Shown one piece after another: positions 23,641-35,599 of a stretch of DNA of 64,000 nucleotides. Each line of letters begins with the position of its first letter. Positions within the stretch are counted from its first letter, which is position 1. A program made the translations under genes and the position numbers. The notes under the pieces are model-generated. The model ran no database searches. It saw nothing but the letters and a program-made list of their open reading frames with translations, and was not told the DNA's origin. The DNA is from Anastrepha obliqua (taxonomy: Eukaryota > Arthropoda > Insecta > Diptera > Tephritidae), in NCBI RefSeq assembly GCF_027943255.1, contig NC_072894.1, positions 60,577,601 to 60,641,600 on the forward strand. Reading direction: 5' to 3'.

Positions 23641-24405
23641 GCATATTTCAAATGGAAATGTGTTCTGTTTTTATTTTCTATGTATTTTGCTTAAGAATAG
23701 CTCCAGACATTTAATACGTTTCAATCCGATATTGGGAGGCTGGGCCATTTTATATCGACCTTCCAAAAAAGTGTTTAAATGACCCTTCCGTGCAAAAACT
23801 AGTGGGCTAAAATGTTCTACAAAATTATTCCTCGCAAAATTTTACTACATGCATTCGTCCATTTTTCCCATTTAATCTAAAAACACTCAGGCAAAAAAAG
23901 TAAAGTTAACCAATATTAAGGTCGTAAAAGAAATTTATCCCAGAATGCGAATGGATTTGGCGGTCTACATTAGATATACCTTATTTTTGGTATGAAATGT
24001 GCTCCGGAATGTATGCATAGAGAAAATAAAAATATCCTGAAAAAATAAAATTTTTCAGAATATCAACTGAAATTTCAATACAGTATTTGATTTGTATTTG
24101 AGGACTCTGCTTGGCACACACTTTATTAGTCTAACAGTGCAACTTTTCCGCACTATTTGAATTCGATCCTAAAAAAAAATTTTTTTAATCCCACTCTAGT
24201 CTACATACGTGGAAATTATTCATCCTAAGTACGAATTCCTCAGCCCACAAAAATGTATTCATACAAGACTTAGATATTAATTCCTTTATTGCTTGAATAT
24301 TTACACCGCCGACTGCACCTGAAAGTATTTTGTAAAAATTGTTTGCATTTGAAAATGATTATTATTGCTATAATTTTAACAGCATTTTCGAGTTACCTCT
24401 GTTCT
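23641..24405. other. AT-rich stretch, no gene seen
   Basis: There are no coding features and no recognised repeat. Confidence 0.4.
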
Positions 24406-24409
24406 GGAA

Positions 24410-24690
24410 ATGAGTAAACGAACTTACGATCCATCGTAGGAGAAACTCATCTAGTTTGTGTAAGAAATGACTCAATAAGGAAGGGAGCGAAAGTTGCTGA
24501 CATTTTTGAACTTGTAAGTACTAGATGACAAGCTTGTGTAAAAAGGACACCCAGTGATCGAATAAAAAGGATTGCTAGAGATTCTAAATCGAATGGAAGA
24601 AGTGCACCGGGAAGATCTCTAAAACGATGAAAGGAGTGTTGAACAAGGAGAGCTGGATAACGTCAATTAAAGACACATACCTACAATTCC
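24410..24690 (+). pseudogene. Possible Tc1/Tc3-like transposase N-terminal remnant
   Basis: After the ATG near 24411, one frame reads 'MSKRTYDPS' and later frames give 'KGAKVADIFEL', 'TSLCKKDTQ' and 'KRIARDSKSNGRSAPGRSLK'. This order resembles the paired-type helix-turn-helix region of Tc1-like transposases: a start motif, 'GxSVxxIAxxL', then 'RxPRxxTPRxDRxI'. It is short, frameshifted and lacks the catalytic region. Confidence 0.35.
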
Positions 24691-25190
24691 TTTTATTATA
24701 TTTTATTTTTATTTTATTACATAGGATTTGTGATTTTGAATTTTATGTTTACTCGTGTAATGAAATATAATTTACATTGCATGAAGAAAAACAGCAAGAA
24801 GCCTATAATAAAATACGATGAAGAAGAATATTGCATACCAATCGTTCACGAAGGGCAATTGTATCATTAAAGTAAAGAAACACCTGCTTGAAAATCGTCC
24901 CTTCAGTCTGAGAATTCAATATCTCCTATGAATCAACACGAACTTCTCTTCTTGATTGGCAATGTAACCATTTACTCAAGTTTGATTGCGTTTAACAGTG
25001 TGTACCAGTTGTTTCTTCCTCGCACCAAATACTTGTCGCATTTATTTTGCCAACTCAGAGCAACAATTCGGAACGTAATTGACTTGGCTTCCATTTCTTG
25101 ATCAGTATTAGGATTCACTTCGCTGATTAGATATTCTTGTGTTGAAAGCTTATGTTAGATACTCTACTATATTTTATGGCCTGGCTAGTC
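24691..25190. other. Unassigned, possibly part of adjacent LINE
   Basis: Minus-strand phrases such as 'ILRLKGRFSS' hint at a continuation of the LINE endonuclease to the right, but the frames are too broken to assign. Confidence 0.3.
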
Positions 25191-25194
25191 GATC

Positions 25195-25495
25195 AATTGA
25201 AGTTTCAGAGCCTTGCTTTGAAATGATTGCATTCAAATCGCCAAGCATGATTGATGGAGCAACACTCATCAGTGTGTTCTAGGCATTGATAGACCAAAAT
25301 TTGATCATGTCGCTCTTCTCTTATACCACAATGTGGGCGTAAGTGTACAAAGATGTTGAGGAACCACGCGTTGATTCTTTCCCAACAAAGATGTGGCGCT
25401 CGTCTAGCGGAGTGAATGGATGTACCTGAGGATCGAACATACTTGATAGCTTTGGTGGTCATCGCAAGGCCCAATGCAATTTATTACCAAACTTT
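25195..25495 (-). pseudogene. RTE-like LINE endonuclease fragment
   Basis: Minus-strand frames give 'INAWFLNIFVHLRPH', 'DQILVYQCLEHTDECCSI' and 'IMLGDLNAIISKQGSETSID'. The last piece is the GDxNA/S-type motif of apurinic-like endonucleases carried by LINEs, where the Asp and Asn are catalytic. The preceding 'YxxLE' segment also fits. Several frame changes show it is dead. The RT region is not attached. Confidence 0.6.
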
Positions 25496-27015
25496 ACTTT
25501 ATACTTCTTTTCAAAAATCCTAATGTGATCAACAAATTTTGTGACTTGGTACACATTTTGAGCCAAAAAATCTAATGAAACTAACTGAACACTTCTTAAT
25601 TACTAAATTTAGGATAATAAGTGCTATGAATAATTTCTGCAGGGTGCACACATACACAACTACTCCTACAGAACACACATTCGCTACATCTAGCACAAGT
25701 TTGCTTACCATATACCTTGCAGAGCTCGTTTGTAAAGGAGGAAAATGTGGCACAAGAAATTGTCAATTGAATGTGAAATTAGACCTCGCAGATCATTACT
25801 ACCTTTGGGCAGTCAGAGCGCATGACAGACAAAAAAGTGAAAATGATGAAATTATTGCTCACATTGTTAAGGTGCAAGATACAAAGTAGCGCCTTGCGAA
25901 AATTGCGTACAACCAATACAAGTGTACATACATACATATGTATGATCATATGAGTAAATATATGAATGTAGCAGCCTGTGTGCACCAGTTGGCATCGCAC
26001 GATATTAGATGTCCAACAGTTTCACACTCTAATTTCCTACAACAATTTATTTAATGCATATATGTACGTACGTCTCAAGCAAATCATAAAGCGTAACAAA
26101 CGTTTTAGAAAAACTGTAAAAGGAAGCATGATAACAAAGCAATATACATATATTCGTATGCGTAGGTTTAATAAAAAGTAGTCAGTATTAAAGGGAGCGT
26201 TGACAATGTGTGGCAGTGTCACATTTCATTGTTTGCGCGCTCAATTTTGGTCATATACAATCAGACAATATACTTACTTATATACTTGTATAATAGCAAA
26301 GTGCAATATATGCCGCTGTAGGCTGTCATTCCGCATTTCTAAGCTGGGTTTGTACGTACAAACATACATACCTGTATGAGTGATTATTCACGTCAATCCT
26401 TTTTTATAACTTTCAGTATTCTAACAAAGCTACCATATACACATGTATGCGTACATGCCACAGCGTATACTCGGAATTTGTCAGAGCCATTTGAATGACA
26501 TTTAAAATAGAATTTAAGCTTTTAACTGTCAACTTCGAAAATTAATTGTTTTGGGCTTTAATTGTAAATTTATAATACATATGTTATATATGTATGCTGT
26601 ATGCTCCATTGATAATTTAAAATATGTATTGCAATACGTATTCACATACTTACATACATATTTACGACGAAAGCCAATAAACTATCTTTTATTTTCAGTC
26701 AGCTGAAATATAAAATTCCACAACTTGTAAAGCCATTGTTAAATGGCGTAACGCTAGTAGTAAGAAATACTGCTTGAAAAGGTTGATATTCTGCGAAAGT
26801 ATCATATCTATTTTGTAAAGCGAATTCTGAAGCTACCATCACATATGCCTACATACATACTTTTTTTGGAAACCGGCATGCAAGAAAACCATTTGCTTAC
26901 TTTAGATCTGTTTCTTAAGTATATGCACAGAATTTTGTTTGTGTACTCTGAAAATCGGCTGCCACATTAGAGATTTAAAGAACTTATTTAATAAAAACGA
27001 TGTAATCTGACAAAT
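25496..27015. other. AT-rich with TACATA microsatellites, no gene seen
   Basis: CATACATATGTATG-type runs occur near 25925-25945 and 26340-26370. A 104-codon plus-strand ORF at 25575-25889 has no motif I recognise. It is probably chance. Confidence 0.4.
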
Positions 27016-27019
27016 AGAT

Positions 27020-27460
27020 AACATACAATCAGAAAGCTAGAAGATGCAAATTTCCTTTTAACAAACCACAACCAGGCAAAGTTGACTGTGTACATGCAAA
27101 AAGCCTTAAATACTAGTAGGATATATGAGGAATTAGATTGCTCAAAAGGTATGGTTTCTTTAAAAAAATATGACTTAGAATCAAGCATGAGAATAATGAA
27201 GGCTAGAGGTGGCATGGTAATTTTAAATAGTAACAGATTGGGCACAGAAAATAAAACTTGCTTAATTTGTAATTTAGGCGAGCTTGAAAACATACACGTT
27301 TCCTGGTGCGCTGCCCATATAGAAAAGTCTTTTTCGGAAAATTTACCTTAAATGATTCACAACCGATTGAGATTATCAATGGGGAAAATGATCATTGGGA
27401 TATACTTTCGCGTTTTATTAATACGCCTTTAGATACAGAGATTACTTAATAAAAGATTTT
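27020..27460 (+). pseudogene. LINE-type C-terminal fragment
   Basis: Plus frames give 'NHNQAKLTVYMQKALNTSRI' and 'YEELDC', then 'MRIMKARGGMVILNSNRLGT' and 'NKTCLICNLGELENIHV'. Later pieces are 'LSMGKMIIGIYFRVLL'-type sequence. The pattern 'IMKARGGM..LN.NRFG' followed by C-x2-C and a degraded H/C pair is the C-terminal zinc-knuckle region of an insect LINE family. The apparent 89-codon ORF (27082-27351) is one intact stretch of it. Confidence 0.6.
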
Positions 27461-27479
27461 TACTGGTTTTAAAAACCCA

Positions 27480-28410
27480 AAAACCGGAATTGTTTTGCAC
27501 GAAAAATAAATCGACAGACGGCTCATGCCATTGTCGTTATATTTTACTAAATATACTATTACTTCTACTACTGCTAAATATTTAGATGTAATTCTCGATT
27601 CCATGCAAAAAAGCCATGGAGGGGTTTTTCCCCGCAGAACACTCACTGGCTATATACCTGTAGGGCTGTTATCAAACCTATCTTTGGACGACTTTCGACA
27701 AAACTACGCGTAGAAACGGGCTTTGGAAAGTTCAACGCATGCCGTAGATATGTATCAACGCCGCTCTTAGAACCACAATCGCTTATTCACTGAATATTTT
27801 TTTTCTTACCTCCCCTAAATTTTGTTGGTAAACAGGATACAGGTAATACTACTGCTCTGCTTGCCGTAACGAATCAATGGCGCTAGTCTATAACACTCGA
27901 ATTAATCCTGTTGACAATTATTTGGATGGGCCATATTTAAATAAGTTATTTAGGGCTAGAATTAAAACTCGACATGAGTAAGTTGACCATATACCTGTTG
28001 GAAAAACTGCTTACTAATGGCGCAAGGCTTGATGTTATAGTTGGCTTTGGCTTATACTGAAAGAAGCCAAAAGTAAGCGTTTCAGCTGATCTTTCTAATC
28101 ACTGTAGTGCATTTCAAACTGAAATTCTAGCCATTAATGAGGTAACTGCCCAGTTAGACAAAATAGTGACTGCGGTTAGAAAAATCTGTATTTATTGTGA
28201 TAGTCAAGCGGCGATTAAATCTCTGGCTGGGGTAGTCACTAATTCCATCACTGCTCGCAAATGCCGCGCATCTCTTAATGACGGAATATTTCCGCATTCA
28301 GGGCATAGTGACGCACAAGGGAATTGTGAGGCAGACAAGTCATCGATGGAGGGCATTACAACTCGTCTCTCTCTTATTCTAGAGATTGTAGGTATTTAAT
28401 ATCAAAACGT
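27480..28410 (+). pseudogene. LINE fragment with RNase H domain
   Basis: At 27560 the piece 'AKYLDVILDS' resembles the RT thumb motif KYLGVxLD. From about 28015 the frame reads 'TNGARLDVIVGFGLY', a YTDGS-like start of RNase H. It continues 'VSVSADLSNHCSAFQTEILA', 'INEVTAQLDKI', 'KICIYCDSQAAIKSLAGVV' and 'ITARKCRASLND', and ends with 'GNCEADKSS' near 28325 after damage. The acidic residues of IYCDSQAA and GNCEAD are visible, but the intervening WVPGH block is broken. The same family occurs on the minus strand at 45640-46290. Confidence 0.75.
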
Positions 28411-28966
28411 ATCTAAGTTTCAAAGCAGCACAAGTCAGTACTGAACACTCAAGGGAACAGATCACTAAAAACATTTACATACATAATTTTTGCCTTTTGT
28501 ATACACAATGATTATTTCCATTTTAGCTGTGAAAATTTTGGCACAGCGGTAAACAAATCGCTCCAGCTGTGCGCATGCCAACTACCTGCAATCTCATGTT
28601 TAATAAACGCTTACCCATTATATTTTGTCGTAGGCACTACCTTACTCCTCCTATCTCTAAACTTTGAAAAAAAAAATACAACAAGTCTATGAAGTAACTT
28701 GGATTTCAAATTCAGCAAAGAGAGAATTGATTAATTAAAGAAAAAAATGCATGGAAAAATAAATATAAATCTAAGGAGGCAGACGGACTACGCAATAAAT
28801 TAATTAAATGCAGATTCTCTTATACAAAACAGTAGCAATCACATATTCGCATACTTCCATATTTCTCATCAGAGCGTATAGCAAAAGTTCATTATACAAC
28901 ACAAAGTAGGTATCAAAACAATTTTTAATTTTACAATTACCTAACGAATATCGTTTTTCTAACGTA
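28411..28966. other. No gene seen
   Basis: AT-rich sequence with an AAAAAAAA run near 28665. No recognised element until the terminal repeat at 28967. Confidence 0.4.
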
Positions 28967-30167
28967 CGAGGGTCGCTCAGTAAGTGTATATGTCGCTTAG
29001 TCATCTCGGCAATACCGTTGAGTACTGCAGTGTGAGGCATTACATGCATTGCAATAAAATCTAGGCCGATTTAGGGGCTCATTTTTTGGTAGTTAGTTGG
29101 TTCTTGATCAAATGAAAATAGAAAAACTGCATAGATATAAAATTATTTAATATTTAAGATGCATAATCGTATTATTTTATAGTTTTAAGAAAGAGCAATC
29201 AGCCTCTTGGGTACAGGCCTACTTAGTTAGCGAGGAAATTGTTCACGTAAAGATTATTTATCTATAATCCAGAAAAAATAAATTTAGTTATGATTCGGGG
29301 AATTAGCAACAGTCCAACGTTAAATGTTGACAAATAGGCTTTAGTTTTCATATGTGAAATTTCATTCTAATATTTTAGGAAAAAATTCAATTCTATTTTC
29401 GAAATTTTTTTTTTGTTAAAAAATTTAATTTTTTTTTTGAATAATCGCTTTATTTTTTGTTAATGATTAATTGAATGATAAAAATATGGGCATGGTACGA
29501 AGTGAACTATTTTAGGTTTTTGATTTCATATTTGAAATTTTATTCTCATATTTTAGGAAAAAACACATTTCTATTTTTTGGAAAAAAGTTTTATTTTTTT
29601 ATTAAAAAATTTAAAAAAAAATTTTTTTGGAAAAGAGATTTATTTAAAAAAAAAAATTTTTGGAGAAAAGATTTATTTAAAAAAAACTTTTTGTTTGCTT
29701 GTTATTTCACCCTAAAATTTGTTTCTTATTTCTTAGAATTGCTAAGGTGGCGCTCAAAAACATTTAAACAAAAGCCCAATGTAAATCAGTTTAAAAATCT
29801 CTAACCAAAATTGTCTGAATTAGTCTCAAAATTATATTTTTTTTCTTTTCCAAATTTTTGTATCATCATTTCTTGAAACCAATTTTCAGAAAAAATTACG
29901 ATAGGGTCCGAAATTCTTGGATCACTTGACATGTCGCTCCATTTGACTAAGCAGCAGCACAGCCCAGCAGTGTTGTTGGCGCGCTCAAATAGAAATAAAC
30001 CACATATGATCCGCGAGGTTTTTTCCTATTCCGACTAAAGGCAACATAGCTACTGCGAAAAAATTATTCTCTAATGCGGAATTCGGAAAACGTATGTCGA
30101 CCTCATACGTAGACTAAAATTAAAAAAATAGTTAATCCCAACAAGCGTACTTATCGAACAGCCCTTG
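28967..30167. mobile_element. Terminal-inverted-repeat element, no transposase recognised (1.2 kb)
   Basis: Left end CGAGGGTCGCTCAGTAAGTG and right end, read inward, CAAGGGCTGTTCGATAAGTA are imperfect inverted repeats. TA flanks both ends (28965-28966 and 30168-30169), as for mariner-type insertions. The interior is AT-rich with poly-A/T blocks. It contains an imperfect duplication (about 29338-29400 against 29514-29575, both with ATATTTTAGGAAAAAA). No transposase motif was recognised, so it is probably a decayed or non-autonomous copy. The 109-codon ORF at 29475-29804 is low-complexity Lys/Phe sequence. Confidence 0.55.
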
Positions 30168-30169
30168 TA

Positions 30170-33100
30170 TATTTATGTGTAAACTTATATGTGTATGTAT
30201 ATATGTGTGCACATTTACCACTTACCGCGCTAATGTTTGTTTTGGAATGATAATTGCCAGCTCAGTAAGAGGGCGATGATTAAATTGATTGGATTTATTG
30301 AATGTTTAGCGAATTAAAAAAATGTGCATTTTAAAGAGTAGCCGTTGAAAAGAAAAATACATATATTTAACTTTAGTTTATTGTTTTTGTTTTTATGTAT
30401 TTACTTTTGCAACTCATTGCACCGGCGCTACTTGCTTAACTATAAATAGCAAACAAATAGTTGCTGTGCACTCAAGTGTTGCCTTGAAAATCACCGAAAG
30501 AGGGTAAAGCAAAAGTAAAGCAACATTCAATGAGGCAGATTACTTTTACTTTGAATGAACTTTTGTTATTGTTACTTTAAATCATAAGCTATATGGGCAT
30601 ATATTAAGATGTATAGGTATCTACATAATCTAGTTATAAAATATTTAAATATGTAGGTATGGAAAAATACTAGGCCGGGTCGGTCGCCATATAAAACGAA
30701 AAGGTGCAAATGTTCACTCCTGTAATCAAAGTTTATGCTCAGAAGATTTCGGCACCATAAAATACATTTTATTTTTTATCTTTCTAAAAACTGTCAAAAC
30801 ATTTTTTTATTATAACTTGGTTAGTTAAGTATTATTTTTTATTCATGTCTTTATAGTAAATAATACTACCAAAAATGGTCAACTTACTTTTGTTTGTTAT
30901 ATAAGGATTTACTTAAATAAAAATATAGGTTCTTCAAAACAAAAAAAAAAAACCGAGATTTCTGTTGAAGTGTTAGTTGTTCTGTATGAGATGGTAGATT
31001 GAAGTGTTACAACTTCAGCACTTTTTTATTTCTGAATTTAAGCGTAAAGCAAGCTTTTAATGATATGAAGATATCGCAGAATATCCCAGGATAACCAAAA
31101 GGATATGCCAGGAGGGTACAACTCTGGGGAAATAACCCAAGTGTGTGAAAAAGGTTTCACTCAAGACTAGGATAAGGGTACATCGTTTTTGAAAATCCGA
31201 TAACAAATGACCAAGTTATGATAAAAACCCCCATTTCGGCGATTTTTAGAAGGATACAAAAAATGTTGTATGAAACCGAAATTCTCTCAAGGTAGCTCTT
31301 AAATATAGGGTCGAATTTTTCAAAATTTTTTCAACCCAGTCTAATGCATACAAATGTATTATATTTGTGCATAATTCCTAATGCATAGGTCTCAGCAGTT
31401 TTGTGTTTGTTGATTTCCTATACCAATTCTGTCATGCTTTATTTTGCTTATATTAATTCGATATTGATACTTGTAAGTAAATATTTAATTTTATTTGTTT
31501 GTGTACTGTAATCTACTATTTTAAATAGATATGCAGCACTGCGGTGGTAATTTTAAACCTTCATAATCGCTTTCCAATGACTAATTACTGAATATTATTT
31601 TAAAACCAATAACTTTCGAAAAGTTACTTAATTACTTAAAAATCTAACAAATAAACTTATTTATATATTGTAGAGTGTAATTAGCAAATAATGTTAAACG
31701 TAGTAGTCTGCTTGCATACAAATTCGAGATATTTTTTTTTTAGCTAAAAAATAGTTTTTTGTTATTTTTCTTCTTACCTTTGTAATATATACTTTCAGAC
31801 GACATTTTTAGGAAAAACTGAAGAACTACTGTAACAAAACATAGCGCTCTGCACATATCAACGTTTTTGGGCGTGTGTATGTTGGGGAATGAGCTCGTAG
31901 CATTTTTATATTTTATTTTATTCTACAACGGTTCGTTTGCTGCAAAGAGGGTAATTGGGTAAATGGCTCAACAACTTCTTTGACACCAGACCAGGCGATT
32001 TTTGGTGGAACGGCATCAACAAATTGGACGAGAGGTGGGAAGAGGTTGTAAACAGTAACGGCGAATATATAATTTTTTAACTTATTGATGTATTCACTCA
32101 ATAACCTATTAAAATAACTCAATAACCTAAACCGATAACCTTTTTAATTTCTTTAAAAATCGATATCATACTTTGACCAGGTAATTATCTGGTTGTAATC
32201 CTTCCATTAAGACTTATCCGATCCAACTCACAATAGCGGATTTAAAAGAAAGTGCCAAAGATCTGTGGAACATTGAAATTTAACCAAAAAAAGAAACAGA
32301 CTCGTAAGTATTCGCTGAAAACCTCCTTTGTGTTAAAGATGGAGAAAGCCTTAACTTCATTTTATATGGAAGCTAGTTAACGCCGATGAACACGGGTAAG
32401 CAAAGACTTGTACGCTTGGACAACATCACTTATGCGGTTAAGAAGAGGAGGTATAATTTTTACCAACAGGTAAAATTTAAGTTGTTCAGTTTTCATCATC
32501 AGTCATCAGTCGTAATTGAACTCGCAAAAACGGAAGACTTAAGCAACGAACTCGCTTTTACAAAACCATTTGAAGCCACAAACTTATCGACTTCCTGTCA
32601 ATGTAAACATTAACAAACAATCAATTTGAACCAATCGATTTAATCTCTAATGTTTCGTTAAATTCCTTTGCATTTAATAGTATTACCGCAATGTTAGATA
32701 AAGTAATCTACAAAATGCTGTTGTTAATTTATAAAATTTCAAATGGAGGAGAAAAGAAAACAAATACCGCAAAAACCTGACTGCGGAAGCGGAACCTAGT
32801 GCAGCTGGTGATTTAGTTAGATACGCAAAAGCATTCCACCAGAAGCTAAAACAATTCCACTAATTAAAACACTACCAATTTAAATTTCATGCATACTTTC
32901 CCAAATCTTTAGATTGATGACATTTTAAAAAAAGAAGGAAAACATCAAATATTTGTGTAGCATTTATTTATGTATGTGCAAATGCCGATTTATTAACCAA
33001 AGTGACTATAAAAAAAAAACATAGCACCCAACACAGGCATAAATTGTCTTTCATGAGCGCCTAAGTGCAGGCAACGATTTTCTTCATTTAGTTAACTCAA

Positions 33101-33875
33101 ATGACAGGGTAACCGAAAGTGTTGCGTGCATTTAGGCAGTGCAAGCAGAAGCACAAATTCATTTGAATGGGAAAATCAACAACTGCTTCACTACTTGGAT
33201 ACTGAAAGAAAAACAAATAAAAACTAGACAGAAACCATTCTAGTTTACAACTGGAATTTCCTAACTGGCATTGAACTAAGCCGAAAAGGACCTGATTTGT
33301 ACCGATTTTAAGACGATTTATTCATGCTTATTTTATTAGGTTTGAACATTTTAAATCAGTTTTATTTATATGTGTTGTAAACTATTCAAACGACTACATA
33401 TTCTATTATATATTAAGCATGCAGTTGGATACGTCGACGATTTACTAATAAAAACATTTTCTATTGTATATTATTGAGAAAGGTAAAAAAATGTCATTTA
33501 TTATATTTAAAATCTTTTACGTTTGGTAAAATGTAAAGGCAAATGCTTTTACTTAATCTTAAGAAGGATACCAGTTTTGAAATATTTATGTATTTATAGT
33601 ATTGTTCGTTTCCATCAATACTTAGGAAACGTAAGACTAATATTACTAGCTAAGTAAAACCGTGTAATATTTTAAATTATACTATTTTATACAGGGTTCA
33701 TAGGGTATTTGAGGCCATGCTTATATCTGACGTAACGATTATTTTCCTTCTTGCTCTTTTTAAGATCAGACATAGAGGACTACAACTTACCTCAAGAAAT
33801 GAAGCGGCGTGCGGTTAGTAAATCGCACAGATTTACAAATCTTTAGTTTTCTTAAGTGCGCCCATTAAATCTTTC
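30170..33875. other. 3.7 kb AT-rich, no gene seen
   Basis: No clear element was found. The minus ORF at 31913-32122 ('LFPPLVQFVDAVPPKIAWSG') and plus ORF at 32386-32613 ('MNTGKQRLVRLDNITYAVKK') have somewhat protein-like composition, but I cannot assign them. A TATCTCG/CCGGAGCC-type phrase near 38090 has a distant counterpart at about 31190-31250, possibly an unclassified repeat. Confidence 0.35.
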
Positions 33876-33879
33876 ATAA

Positions 33880-34165
33880 GGTTCGCCGATAATGAGGTGA
33901 CAATGTAGAATCTGTTGCAAAACGAATAAAAAGAAGGAACATTCTGACACTGTCCAATTTGCAGATTTTATTCAACAAGTGCAAGCGATCATTGACGAAG
34001 GCCCTTCAAAATCAACAAGGGAGCTTAGTGTTTCTGAGGGGATTATCCATCAAGCTGTCCATGAAGATCCCCGGTATAAATACTAAGTCATGCGCCGAAT
34101 ACAGCAAATGTCAAAAAACACACGAGAACAACCAGCTACTCGATCAAAACGCCTTCTAAACAAAA
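33880..34165 (+). pseudogene. Tc1/mariner-type transposase N-terminal remnant
   Basis: Plus frames read 'VESVAKRIKR', then 'ADFIQQVQAIIDEGPSKSTR', 'ELSVSEGIIHQAVHEDPRYK' and 'MRRIQQMSKNTREQPATRSK', ending 'RLLNK'. The order 'IDEDPSKSxRxLAxxxxVSxxTIxxxVHEDxRYKSYVMRRGQxMS' and 'RLLNKLK' is the DNA-binding half of a transposase family in insects. One frameshift lies near 34085. The catalytic half is not present. Confidence 0.6.
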
Positions 34166-34256
34166 TAAATATTATAAACAATATGAATAAGGAATAATGC
34201 CACATAATTTTATTATTAGATTCTTCCAATCTGACGTCGAGTGATATACATATATC

Positions 34257-34525
34257 CTCTTCCTATTGGTGGTGTACGTCTTAATGTTGTTCCGCAAATG
34301 GAAGAACCTACAGTTTCAAGCCGACTCTGAACGGCAAATGCTTCTTATGTGGAGCTTTTTCATGGCAGAAATACACTCGGAGGTTTGCTAGTGCTTACCG
34401 AGGAGCGACCGCTATTAGAAAAAACTTTCTCTTCATTATGGTGTTTCACCGAGATTCAAGCCTACGTTCTCTCTGAATTCCGAGTGGTAGACACGCATCA
34501 CCCCGTTCGGCTACGACGGACACCA
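34257..34525 (-). repeat. tRNA-derived SINE (family S1), most complete copy
   Basis: Read on the minus strand, the element begins near 34522 with a tRNA-like head. It has an A-box-like TAGCCGAACGGGGTGATGCG and a B-box-like GTAGGCTTGAATCT about 40 bases further on, with a longer spacer as in a class II tRNA. The body then carries the CTAATAGCGGTCGC block, 'CTCCGAGTGTATTTCTGCC', 'GAAACTGTAGGTT' and an AT-rich 3' end near 34257. Family members lie at 7048, 17190, 23410, 34634, 42308, 53882, 57753, 59325 and 61690. Internal RNA polymerase III control boxes are implied by the tRNA-like head. Confidence 0.8.
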
Positions 34526-34633
34526 AGTGATTTCTGACTACTTTCAAAAACTAAAGAAAATTTTAGAGGAAACTTCTTCAGCAACAATGCAGAGAAAATT
34601 GAGGCGGTTATGAAAAACCAAAAGATAAAAAAA

Positions 34634-34780
34634 GGATGCAAACCTTCGAGTGTATTTCTTCCATTGAAGAAGTTCCGTATAAAAAACTATCTACCGTTCA
34701 GAGGTCGTGTAAAACTGTAGGTCCCTCTGTTTGTTTGAAAACATCAAAACGCATACCACAAATTAGAGGAGGAGCTCAGT
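34634..34780 (+). repeat. SINE family S1 body fragment, opposite orientation to 34257-34525
   Basis: 'GGATGCAAACCTTCGAGTG', 'TATTTCTTCCATTGAAGAAG', 'TGTAAAACTGTAGGTCCCTC' and 'CACAAATTAGAGGAGGAGCT' match the SINE body in plus orientation. The tRNA-like head is missing. Confidence 0.75.
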
Positions 34781-35595
34781 AAGAGGTTTAGATATGATTA
34801 AGTTTGGATTGAATTCATGTTGTTTAGGGATGTTCGGCGTTAAAATGTATGCCACGGGTTATAGTAAAAGAAAAAATATATTCCACAAGTAGTTGTGGAC
34901 AACATAAAGTTTTATACAAAATCATGAAGTATCTGTAAAGCCAAAAGGTTGATAAGCAAAAAATATTCTCTATGTCACTGAGAATTAATCAGTGTTTCAC
35001 TATTAGCCTGCCATGTGTTCCACACTCATGACAACCCAATCGCTCTCATGATACGCAACATGCAACATACTGGGAAAAAGAACAAAGTTTTGAGGACCTT
35101 ATTGAAAAATCTCTATATGATAAATAGATGGTCAAAAATATGAATAACTTAAAATATATTTCCGCTCCTTATCATGCAAATCCATTCACAAAACTACATA
35201 ACATGAATAAATTTATGTTATTATTTGAAGCATCAAAATTACAAAAAAAAATCGTTGCAGCGACTAAATAGTGAGAGAACGAAATTTTGCATATACACGA
35301 TTTGGAGGAGCGATGATGTAAATCGCACTTTTAATTGGAGTAAATTAATGCCGATTGCGACTAATTCAATGCTGTCAAGTGACGAGCACACACGCACACA
35401 TAGACATGCACATATTTGCATTGCATACATGCATAAGTAATGCAAACAAGAGCCCAGTTGGTAATGGCAGGGCCTGAAAACCCCTTCTAGAACTACTTCT
35501 AGTCTCTTCTTTGCTTTGGGAGACCGTAGGCCTTCCGCCCTGCCTTCTTTTTTATTGATTTTTTAATTCGATTTTCTACTTGGTAAGACCTTAAC
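34781..35595. other. No gene seen
   Basis: AT-rich sequence. 35440-35550 is less AT-rich (AGGGCCTGAAAACCCC, TAGGCCTTCCGCCCTGCC) and may be the start of the LINE fragment that follows. Confidence 0.35.
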
Positions 35596-35599
35596 AGTC

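Noticed and set aside
23303..23782. 159-codon plus-strand ORF as a gene
   Set aside because: The ORF lies across a SINE copy (23410-23640) and includes its tandem 3' block. The apparent protein is a translation of the SINE.
29475..29804. 109-codon Lys/Phe-rich ORF
   Set aside because: It is poly-A/T low complexity inside the terminal-repeat element, with no protein-like pattern.
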